Origin: Streptomyces sp. CB02980
GTDB taxonomy: Bacteria; Actinomycetota; Actinomycetes; Streptomycetales; Streptomycetaceae
NCBI RefSeq assembly: GCF_014451325.2
Contig: NZ_JACSCH020000003.1
Span: 558,001-622,000, forward strand
Reading direction: 5' to 3'
DNA length: 64,000 bases
The notes below the pieces were generated by a model, which saw only the letters and a list, made by a program, of their open reading frames with translations, did not search any database and was not told where the DNA came from. This document shows positions 42,086 to 49,208 of the stretch, in pieces. The first letter of the stretch is position 1, and every line of letters begins with the position of its first letter. Position numbers and translations under genes: made by a program.

Positions 42086-42715
42086 TCAGCACTTTCCGGT
42101 CGGTACGGGCGCGGGCTTGGTCAGGGCGACCAGGGCCGCGTCCGCCGTCTTTTTCGGGGCCAGGTTCTTGAAGGCGGTCCCGATGATCAGGTCCACGTCC
42201 GCCGTGCCCCGGGTGTCCGTCTTCGTCGTGGCGCCCGCGAGCTGGGTGCCGAGGACCGGGAAGACGCCCTTGGTGGCGGTCGTGGCGCCGAGGAGCAGTC
42301 CGGCGCCGGGGACCTTCTTGTCGTAGGCGGCGGGCGCGTTCCCCACCTTGCCGATCTTGAAGCCGCGCTTCTTGAGCTCGTCCGCGGTCGTCTTGGCGAG
42401 CCCGCTGCGCGGGGTCGCGTTGTAGACGTTGACCGTGATCTGGGCGGGCTTGGGGAGGGCAGCCGCGGGTGCGGTCGTCGCACGGGCGACGGGTTTGCAG
42501 TCGGTCTGTTTTCCGGCCGTCGCCCTGGTGCCCTCGTCGCCGGAGAAGACGTCGACGAGCTGGAGCGTGCCCCAGCCGGCCGCGCCGAGCACGACCGCGG
42601 CGGCGGCGGACGCGAGGATGATCCTGCGCCGGCGGTGGGGGCGGCGCATGCGCGGGTAGACGTCCCCCGTGATGCGGTACTTTCCGCCCATTCCGGGGGG
42701 AGTGAGCATGCTCAT
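42086..42715 (-). CDS. Membrane-anchored LytR C-terminal-domain protein
   Basis: A 209-residue protein: basic N-terminal cytoplasmic part, one transmembrane helix (IILASAAAAVVLGAAGWGTLQL, about 31-52), then a LytR_C domain (ITVNVYNATPRSGLAKTTADELKKRGFKIGKVGNAP; GTADVDLIIGTAFKNL). It lacks the LytR-CpsA-Psr catalytic domain. It ends in a Cys (TGKC) and has another after the membrane helix, possibly a disulfide. An extracytoplasmic envelope protein of unknown role. Confidence 0.86.
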   Translation of the reverse strand: MSMLTPPGMGGKYRITGDVYPRMRRPHRRRRIILASAAAAVVLGAAGWGTLQLVDVFSGDEGTRATAGKQTDCKPVARATTAPAAALPKPAQITVNVYNATPRSGLAKTTADELKKRGFKIGKVGNAPAAYDKKVPGAGLLLGATTATKGVFPVLGTQLAGATTKTDTRGTADVDLIIGTAFKNLAPKKTADAALVALTKPAPVPTGKC

Positions 42716-42832
42716 GAACGCAGCGTAATGCCGCCCGTCGGCGATGCCTACTTGATGATCATGTGATCGCGTCCGGATGGGGGCGAACTGACCCCGAAAG
42801 GGTCAGCGGGTACGGGGCCGGTCGGCGCTGGC

Positions 42833-43129
42833 TCAGTCCATTTCCAGGACGCGGGCGTGCAGCACCTGGCGCTGCTGGAGCGCCGCGCGGACGGCGCGGT
42901 GCAGTCCGTCCTCGAGATAGAGATCGCCCTGCCACTTCACGACGTGCGCGAAGAGGTCGCCGTAGAACGTGGAGTCCTCGGCGAGCAGCGTCTCCAGGTC
43001 CAGCTGGCCCTTGGTGGTGACCAGCTGATCGAGGCGGACCGGGCGCGGGGCGACGTCCGCCCACTGCCGGGTGCTTTCCCGGCCGTGGTCGGGATACGGC
43101 TTTCCGTTTCCGATGCGCTTGAAGATCAC
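42833..43129 (-). CDS. ParB/sulfiredoxin-like small protein (often labelled VapB antitoxin)
   Basis: A 98-residue protein starting MIFKRIGNGKPYPDHG. The part VRLDQLVTTKGQLDLETLL...HVVKWQGDLYLEDGLHRAVRAALQQRQVLHARVLEMD has the layout of a ParB N-terminal/sulfiredoxin fold: a strand, DG-HR-A motif, then a final strand. Databases often call close relatives a VapB family antitoxin, but no toxin gene and no AbrB/MazE-like N-terminus are visible. I call it conserved, of unknown function. Confidence 0.75.
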   Translation of the reverse strand: MIFKRIGNGKPYPDHGRESTRQWADVAPRPVRLDQLVTTKGQLDLETLLAEDSTFYGDLFAHVVKWQGDLYLEDGLHRAVRAALQQRQVLHARVLEMD

Positions 43130-43225
43130 ACGGAAAGCCTACCGGGCGAGCGGCTCCCGGCGCAGCCATGCACGGGCAGTGGGATGCTGGTGCGAACCAT
43201 GACAAACCGGAATTGGGGTGCCGTG

Positions 43226-44809
43226 ATGAGCGTGAGCGAGCAGCCACCGGCCGCGCTGGGCGGCCCTGCCGCCGAGATCGCCGCCGGGTACGCCTTCGAG
43301 GGGGCGGCACTCGATCTGGGGGCACTGCTCTGGGACGGCGCATGTCACCCGGACGCGCCGATCCGCATCCCGCTGCCCGTGCTCAACCGGCACGGACTGG
43401 TCGCCGGCGCGACCGGCACGGGCAAGACGAAGACGCTCCAGCTGATCGCCGAGCAGCTCTCGGCGAACGGCGTGCCGGTCTTCCTCGCCGACATCAAGGG
43501 CGACGTGTCCGGCGTCTCGGCCCCCGGCGAGGACGGCGAGAAGGTCCGGGAGCGGGCCGCCCAGGTCGGCCAGGAGTGGCGGGCGACGGGCTTCCCCTGC
43601 GAGTTCTACGGGCTCGGCGGGACCGGCCCCGGCATCCCGGTGCGCGCCACGGTGACCGGTTTCGGCCCCGTACTGCTGTCGAAGGTGCTCCAGCTCAACC
43701 AGACGCAGGAGCAGTCGCTCGGCCTGATCTTCCACTACGCCGATTCCAAGGGCCTGGAGCTGGTGGACCTCAAGGACCTCCGGGCGGTGGTGGCGTTCCT
43801 GGTCTCGGACACCGGGAAGGCCGAGCTCAAGGGGATCGGCGGGCTGTCCACGGTGACGGCCGGGGTGATCTTGCGGTCGATCACGGCCTTCGAGCAGCAG
43901 GGCGCGGGCGGTTTCTTCGGGGAGCCGGAGTTCGACACGAGCGAGTTCCTGCGGACGGCGGCGGACGGGCGCGGGATCGTCTCGGTCCTGGAGCTGCCGT
44001 CGGTGCAGGACAAGCCGCAGCTCTTCTCGACCTTCCTGATGTGGATGCTGGCGGATCTCTTCAACGACCTGCCGGAGGTCGGCGATCTGGAGAAGCCGAA
44101 GCTGGTCTTCTTCTTCGACGAGGCGCATCTGCTGTTCAGCGGCGCGTCGAAGGCGTTCCTGGGGTCGATCACCCAGACCGTGCGGCTGATCCGCTCGAAG
44201 GGCATCGGCGTGTTCTTCGTGACGCAGACGCCGAAGGACGTGCCGTCGGACGTGCTCGCGCAGCTCGGCAACCGGGTGCAGCACGCGCTGCGCGCCTTCA
44301 CCCCGGACGACGCGAAGGCCCTGAAGGCGACGGTACGGACGTTCCCGAACTCGCCGTACGACCTGGAGGAGGTCCTCACGGGCCTCGGTACGGGCGAGGC
44401 GGTGATCACCGTACTGAGCGAGAAGGGCGCCCCGACCCCGGTCGCGGCGACCCGGCTGCGGGCGCCGGAGTCGCTGATGGGCCCGATCGACGCGGCCGCC
44501 CTGGACGCGGCGGTGAAGGGCTCGCCGCTCTACGGACGGTACGCGGAGGCGGTGGACCGCGAGTCGGCGTACGAGAGGCTGACGGCCGAGCAGCAGGCGG
44601 CGGAGGCGGCGGCGCTCGAGGCGGCGGCCGCCAAGGAGGCGGAGAAGGCGCAGAAGCAGGGTGGAGGGAGGGCTCCGAAGCCGGAGCCCTCCCTCACCGA
44701 ACAGGTGGTGGGCAGTGGGGTCTTCACGTCCCTTGCGCGGTCGATCGGCACCCAGCTGGGCCGGGAGATCAGCCGCTCGATCTTCGGCACCGCCCGCCGC
44801 AGGAGGTAG
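43226..44809 (+). CDS. HerA-like ATPase (DUF853)
   Basis: A 527-residue hexameric-type P-loop ATPase. Walker A GATGTGKTKTLQL (about 61-73), Walker B KLVFFFDEAHLLF (about 291-303), sensor region IGVFFVTQTPKDVPSDVLAQLGNRVQHALRAF. C-terminal coiled coil (EQQAAEAAALEAAAAKEAEKAQKQ) and a basic end. ATG 43226. The family is related to HerA/FtsK DNA translocases, but no NurA nuclease or defence partner is adjacent, so this looks like the widespread housekeeping type. Confidence 0.9.
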   Translation: MSVSEQPPAALGGPAAEIAAGYAFEGAALDLGALLWDGACHPDAPIRIPLPVLNRHGLVAGATGTGKTKTLQLIAEQLSANGVPVFLADIKGDVSGVSAPGEDGEKVRERAAQVGQEWRATGFPCEFYGLGGTGPGIPVRATVTGFGPVLLSKVLQLNQTQEQSLGLIFHYADSKGLELVDLKDLRAVVAFLVSDTGKAELKGIGGLSTVTAGVILRSITAFEQQGAGGFFGEPEFDTSEFLRTAADGRGIVSVLELPSVQDKPQLFSTFLMWMLADLFNDLPEVGDLEKPKLVFFFDEAHLLFSGASKAFLGSITQTVRLIRSKGIGVFFVTQTPKDVPSDVLAQLGNRVQHALRAFTPDDAKALKATVRTFPNSPYDLEEVLTGLGTGEAVITVLSEKGAPTPVAATRLRAPESLMGPIDAAALDAAVKGSPLYGRYAEAVDRESAYERLTAEQQAAEAAALEAAAAKEAEKAQKQGGGRAPKPEPSLTEQVVGSGVFTSLARSIGTQLGREISRSIFGTARRRR

Positions 44810-44826
44810 CGGGAGCTACCGGACTG

Positions 44827-46380
44827 CTACTCGGTGACCTCGTCGTGGTCGCTGTGCAGGCCGCCGCCGCTGCTCTCGCCGCCCGTGGTCGGGGTGGAGA
44901 CGACCGGCTTGCGCAGCGAGGAGATGTCGTGGGCGTAGGTGCCCACGGCGTTGGCGATGACCTTGATGTTGGCGTCGAAGGCCTTCATGTTGACGTTCTT
45001 CAGGTCGTCGCCCTTGGCGTGGTAGTTCACGTCGTACGCGACACCCGCCGTGCCGCCGAACTTGGCGGCCTGGGCGGCGGTCTTGATGCCCTCGGCGCCG
45101 GTGAAGGTGCCGCCGGAGGGGATGCCGACCTTGATGAACGGGCCGTAGTCGGAGCGGCCGGAGAAGTCGGTGCCCTCGTTCGGGAGGCCGCGCGAGCCCA
45201 TGAAGTCGGTGATGTCGCGCTCCAGCTGGGCGGAGCCCGCGGGGCCGGCGCCCTCGCCGACGTTGTCCGAGTTGTCGCCGTCGTAGACGAACAGGCCGTA
45301 GTTCGGCGAGGCGATCATGTCGAAGTTGAGGTAGAGCTTGATCTCGCTCTTGTCGAGCGCGGTCAGGTTCTTGACGTAGTGGTCGGAGCCGAGGAGGCCG
45401 TTCTCCTCCGCGGACCACCAGGCGAAGCGGACCTTGTTGCGGACCTTGTCCTTCGACTTGGCGAGCTCCAGGGCGGTCTGGAGGAGACCGGCGGAGCCGG
45501 AGCCGTTGTCGTTGATGCCGGGGCCCGCGGTGACGGAGTCGAGGTGCGAGCCGAGCATCACGGTGTTGGCGGCGTTGCCGCCCTTGGTCTCCGCGATGAC
45601 GTTGTTGGTGATGCGCTTCTCCTGGAGCTGGCGGATCTCGAAGGAGAGCTTGACGGCGCCCTTGGCGAGGTCGGCGGCGAGCTTCTCGCCCTCGGCCAGG
45701 CTGATGCCACCGGTCGGGATCTTGCCCGCGGCCGGCTCGCCGAGGGTGCCGGAGAGGATGCCCTCGACGTTGTTGTAGACGATCGCGCCGGCGGCGCCGG
45801 CCGCGGCGGCCTGCTCCTGCTTGATCGCGAAGGAGCAGCCACCGCGCTTGATGAGCGCGACCTTGCCGGTGAAGGCGCCGGCGGCGTAGTCGCCCGGCTC
45901 GCAGCCGGTGGTGCCGTCGGCGTCGACGGGCACGGCGGCCAGATCGACCTTGATGCCGCCGACCGGGGTGGACTTGGTGTACGTCATGGCGCGGATCTCG
46001 AGGGCGCGCGGCGCGGGCGCCTCCACGGAGACCTTCTCGGCGAGCGTCTGGGTGTAGATGAAGTCGAACTGCTCGTACGAGACGTCGTAGCCGGCCTTCT
46101 TGAGCTGCTGGTACACGTACGCGGCCGAGGCGTCGTGCCCGAGTGTGCCGGCGGCGCGGTGACCGCCGGCCGAGTCGGCTATCGCCTGGAACTTCTGCAG
46201 GTGCTTGTAGGCGTCCTGGCCAGTGGTTTCGCGGACCAGCTTCTTCGCCAGCCTGGCGGCATCGCGGGCGGGTGCGGCCGCGGGGTCCTTCACCGCGGTG
46301 GCGGGCGAGGCGAGGACCAGCGGGGTGGCGAGGGCGGCGGCGGCCAGAATGGCCGCGGCCCGGCGCTGGGTAGCGTTCAC
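44827..46380 (-). CDS. Secreted M28 aminopeptidase with PA domain
   Basis: A 517-residue exported zinc aminopeptidase related to the S. griseus aminopeptidase. Signal peptide (RRAAAILAAAALATPLVLASPATA), PA insert (GCEPGDYAAGAFTGKVALIKRGGCSFAIK...AGAIVYNN), then the catalytic domain with zinc/active-site residues in GSHLDSVTAGPGINDNGSG, WSAEENGLLGS, LNFDMIAS and VNYHAKGDDL. GTG 46380 has GGAAGGA at 6 nt. The C-terminus ends in a Gly/Ser/His/Asp-rich tail. Converges on the HerA-like gene with 17 bp between. Confidence 0.93.
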   Translation of the reverse strand: MNATQRRAAAILAAAALATPLVLASPATAVKDPAAAPARDAARLAKKLVRETTGQDAYKHLQKFQAIADSAGGHRAAGTLGHDASAAYVYQQLKKAGYDVSYEQFDFIYTQTLAEKVSVEAPAPRALEIRAMTYTKSTPVGGIKVDLAAVPVDADGTTGCEPGDYAAGAFTGKVALIKRGGCSFAIKQEQAAAAGAAGAIVYNNVEGILSGTLGEPAAGKIPTGGISLAEGEKLAADLAKGAVKLSFEIRQLQEKRITNNVIAETKGGNAANTVMLGSHLDSVTAGPGINDNGSGSAGLLQTALELAKSKDKVRNKVRFAWWSAEENGLLGSDHYVKNLTALDKSEIKLYLNFDMIASPNYGLFVYDGDNSDNVGEGAGPAGSAQLERDITDFMGSRGLPNEGTDFSGRSDYGPFIKVGIPSGGTFTGAEGIKTAAQAAKFGGTAGVAYDVNYHAKGDDLKNVNMKAFDANIKVIANAVGTYAHDISSLRKPVVSTPTTGGESSGGGLHSDHDEVTE

Positions 46381-46495
46381 AGAAGTCCTTCCCGTTACGG
46401 ACGAGGTTGAGGGGAAGTTAGCGATCCACAGGGCATCCTGTGAACACCTTCTCCACAATTCCTGTCACATAGAGCAGGATTGAAATCTGGAATTT

Positions 46496-47149
46496 TCAAT
46501 TCCCATCGGATTTGGACTCCTTGGCGGCTTTCGCCGCTTTCGCCGCCGCCTTCATCTCCTGCTTGTGGGCCCGCACCTTCACCAGCGACTCCGGCCCCGT
46601 GATGTCGGCGGCCGAGCGGTACGAGCCCTGATCGCCGTACGCGCCCGCCGCCTCCCGCCAGCCCGTCGGCCGCACCCCGTACTGCTTGCCGAGCAGGGCC
46701 AGGAAGATCTGCGCCTTCTGCTTGCCGAAGCCGGGCAGCGCCTGGAGGCGCCCGAGCAGCTCCTTCCCGGTCGCCGCGTCCGCCCAGACGGCCTCGGCGT
46801 CGCCCCCGTACTCCTCGACGAGGAACGCGCACAGTTGCTGTACGCGCTGGGCCATCGACCCGGGGTAGCGGTGCACGGCGGGCTTCTCGGAGAGCAGCGC
46901 GGCGAACTCCTCCGGGTCCCGGGCGGCGATCTCGTGCGCGTCGAGATCGTCCGCGCCGAGCCGCCGGGCGATGGTGTACGGCCCGGAGAAGGCCCACTCC
47001 ATGGGCACCTGCTGGTCGAGCAGCATGCCGACGAGCGCGGCCAGCGGCGAGCGGCCGAGCAGCGCGTCGGCCTCCGCCTGCTGGGCGAGATGGATCTCGG
47101 GGTGCTCCGGGTGCGAGGCGGCGGCGGGGCTCTTGGACGCGGGGCTCAT
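46496..47149 (-). CDS. HhH-GPD family DNA-repair-like protein
   Basis: A 217-residue protein of the base-excision glycosylase superfamily (actinobacterial HhH-GPD subgroup). The helix-hairpin-helix is LGRLQALPGFGKQKAQIFLALLGKQYG. LAALVGMLLDQQVPMEWAFSGPYTIARRLG is the N-terminal helix set. No [4Fe-4S] Cys cluster is present. The catalytic Lys/Asp of EndoIII/MutY is not obvious. ATG 47149. The Lys/Ala-rich tail may bind DNA. Confidence 0.85.
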   Translation of the reverse strand: MSPASKSPAAASHPEHPEIHLAQQAEADALLGRSPLAALVGMLLDQQVPMEWAFSGPYTIARRLGADDLDAHEIAARDPEEFAALLSEKPAVHRYPGSMAQRVQQLCAFLVEEYGGDAEAVWADAATGKELLGRLQALPGFGKQKAQIFLALLGKQYGVRPTGWREAAGAYGDQGSYRSAADITGPESLVKVRAHKQEMKAAAKAAKAAKESKSDGN

Positions 47150-47190
47150 GTTCCGATCATCCCGCCCGGCCGTGGTGATCGCGCGGTGGA

Positions 47191-48129
47191 CTAGCCCTTC
47201 CCGAAGCGGTCGAGGGCGGCGAGGATCAGCTCCCCGGTCTCCTTCCCGCCCAGGTGACCTGCGGTCTCGACGACGTGCAGCTCGGCGTCCGGCCAAGCCC
47301 GGGACAGCTCCCAGGCGGTGCCGAGCGGCCCGCCCATGTCGAGCCGGCCGTGGATCAGGACGCCGGGGATGCCGGCGAGCCGGTGGGCGTCGCGGATCAG
47401 GGCGCCCTCCTCCAGCCAGGCACCGTGCGCGAAGTAGTGCGCGCAGATCCGGACGAAGCCGAGCCGGGTGTCGTCGACCCGGTCGGTGTACGGGGTGCCC
47501 TGGCCCTCCATCGACAGGACCGCGTCCTCCCAGGCGCACCAGTCGGCGGCGGCCTTCTCCCGGACGGCCCGGTCGGGGTGGTTCATCAGGGCGGCGTAGG
47601 CGCCGACCAGGTCCTCCGCGTGGTCCGCCCCCGCCCGGAAGCGCTCATGGGCCTCGGGGAAGAACCGCCCCACACCCTCGTACAGCCAGGCCGTCTCGGA
47701 GCGGCGCGTGGTCGTCACCGCCGCGATCACGATCTCCGTGACCCGCTCGGGGTACGCCTCCGCGTACGCCAGGATCAGGGTGGAGCCCCAGGAACCGCCG
47801 TACAGCAGCCAGCGGTCGATCCCCAGGTGCTCGCGCAGCCTCTCCATGTCGGCGACCAGGTGCGCGGTGGTGTTCACGCCCATGTCGGCGGCCGGGTCGC
47901 TCGCGTGCGGGGTGGAGCGGCCGCAGCCGCGCTGGTCGAACAGGACCAGGCGGTACGCCTCCGGGTCGAAGAAGCGGCGGCTGCGCGGCGAGGACCCGGA
48001 GCCGGGGCCGCCGTGGACGACGAGCGCGGCCCGGCCCTCCGGATTGCCGGAGACCTCCCAGTGGATGCGGTTGCCGTCGCCCACGTCGAGCAGGCCCTGG
48101 TCGTACGGTGCGGAGTGGTCGGAGTACAT
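47191..48129 (-). CDS. pip: Prolyl aminopeptidase
   Basis: A 312-residue alpha/beta hydrolase of peptidase family S33 that removes N-terminal proline. Oxyanion HGGPGSGSSP, FDQRGCGRSTPHA (typical for proline iminopeptidase), nucleophile GGSWGSTLILAYA (Ser about 111), DMGGPLG with Asp and AGHLGG with His. No signal peptide; cytoplasmic. It is followed by the HhH-GPD gene on the same strand. Confidence 0.93.
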   Translation of the reverse strand: MYSDHSAPYDQGLLDVGDGNRIHWEVSGNPEGRAALVVHGGPGSGSSPRSRRFFDPEAYRLVLFDQRGCGRSTPHASDPAADMGVNTTAHLVADMERLREHLGIDRWLLYGGSWGSTLILAYAEAYPERVTEIVIAAVTTTRRSETAWLYEGVGRFFPEAHERFRAGADHAEDLVGAYAALMNHPDRAVREKAAADWCAWEDAVLSMEGQGTPYTDRVDDTRLGFVRICAHYFAHGAWLEEGALIRDAHRLAGIPGVLIHGRLDMGGPLGTAWELSRAWPDAELHVVETAGHLGGKETGELILAALDRFGKG

Positions 48130-48139
48130 CCGACCGAGC

Positions 48140-48712
48140 CTAATGACCCTTGATCCGCACCGAGGGGTCTTCGCACCACTCCAGGAGCGAGGGCCAATCC
48201 CCGTACCCGGAGTCGGGGTTGAGGTGCTCCCCGCCCGGTACGTGGTCCATGTCGAGGCCGAGCGGGAGGCCGTAGTGCACGTCGGCGCCGCCGGGGCAGT
48301 AGGGGTCGCCGTCGCCGTACACGAGACGCGCGTCGAGCCCGGCCTCCGTCAGGTCGAGCCCGTCGGCGAAGGCGGCGATCTCGGGGATCGAGGCGGTGAC
48401 GGGGGGCGAGGGCGGGGCGACGAGCAGCACCCGGTCGGCGGCGGGCCGGCGGGCGCCGGCCCGCAGCCAGAGCAGCACGGACAGGCTGTGCGCGAGCACG
48501 ACGAACTCGCCCTGCGCGGGCCGCGTGCCGTGTTCGTCCAGCGCGGCGAGCCAGTCGCCGAGCACGGGGGCCTCGGGCTCGGGCAACTGCGGATAGCGCA
48601 CGTCGTGGCCGCGGGCCCGCAGCTGCTCGGCGAGCTGGTGCTGCCAGTGCTCGGGGGGCCGCCGGTTCTGGAAACCGTGCAGGATGAGGAAGGTCTTGGA
48701 CGGGTCGGTCAT
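48140..48712 (-). CDS. RBBP9/YdeN-type alpha/beta hydrolase
   Basis: A 190-residue small serine-hydrolase-fold protein. FLILHGFQNRRPPEHWQHQL and VVLAHSLSVLLWL (nucleophile elbow Ser) are clear; Asp in YGDGDPYCPGG and His in GEHLNPDSGYGDWP complete the triad. The stop is 10 bp before the prolyl aminopeptidase start, so the two are probably cotranscribed. Substrate unknown. Confidence 0.88.
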   Translation of the reverse strand: MTDPSKTFLILHGFQNRRPPEHWQHQLAEQLRARGHDVRYPQLPEPEAPVLGDWLAALDEHGTRPAQGEFVVLAHSLSVLLWLRAGARRPAADRVLLVAPPSPPVTASIPEIAAFADGLDLTEAGLDARLVYGDGDPYCPGGADVHYGLPLGLDMDHVPGGEHLNPDSGYGDWPSLLEWCEDPSVRIKGH

Positions 48713-49208
48713 ACGGAGATGCTGCGCGCGAACCCGTGCCGGGGGCCACCCGATCCCAAGGACTGGACGCACCGCCTCCGGCGCCCGGTTGTGAGCATTC
48801 GTTCCTCTGGGGCGGACCCCACCGTCCCGGGCTGGGCCTCCGCCCGCCGCCCACCTCGTTGTGGGCATCTGTTCCGCTGGGGCGGAACGGGTGGGCACAA
48901 CGGAACGGCGCCCTTTGCCGGGCCTAGGCTTCCGCGCCTGAACCCGCACCCCATGTGCGGTGCACAGTCGGGTGCGGGTCCAGGCACAAGGGGCGGAGGC
49001 GCCGCCAGGCGCGCCGTCCCGTGTGCCCACCCGTCCCGCCCTGCGGGACGATTGCCCACACGGCGAGTGGCGAGGCGGGGCGTGGCGTGTGCCCACACGG
49101 CGGGTGGCGAGGGCGCGGCCCGTGCGGGCGACGGCTGTGCCCCGGCGGCCGGGCGCAGCCCAAGCGGAGGCGGGCGTCGCACTGCGGGCGGCGGGCCGCG
49201 CCGACGGG
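48713..49208. other. Intergenic region filled with palindromic repeat elements
   Basis: No gene is supported. It contains one complete element at 48857-48903 (GTTGTG...CACAAC with inner GTTCCGC/GCGGAAC), a degenerate copy at 48787-48816, an opposite-orientation relative at 49021-49061 (GTGTGCCCAC...GTGGGCAC-type ends), a partial direct repeat at 49051-49110 and a further inverted repeat (48938-48984, ACCCGCACC/GGTGCGGGT type). Confidence 0.7.

Noticed and set aside
42833..43129. VapB antitoxin / toxin-antitoxin locus
   Set aside because: No toxin gene adjacent and the motifs do not look like VapB; reported as ParB/sulfiredoxin-like instead.
43226..44809. HerA-NurA type defence system
   Set aside because: The ATPase lacks any NurA, SIR2, DUF4297 or nuclease neighbour; context is housekeeping.
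43168..46410. 1,080-codon open frame on the plus strand across the HerA-like and M28 genes
   Set aside because: It shadows two strongly recognised genes; the translation is Arg/Gly/Ala-rich without domains. Long antisense and alternate frames are expected at this G+C content.
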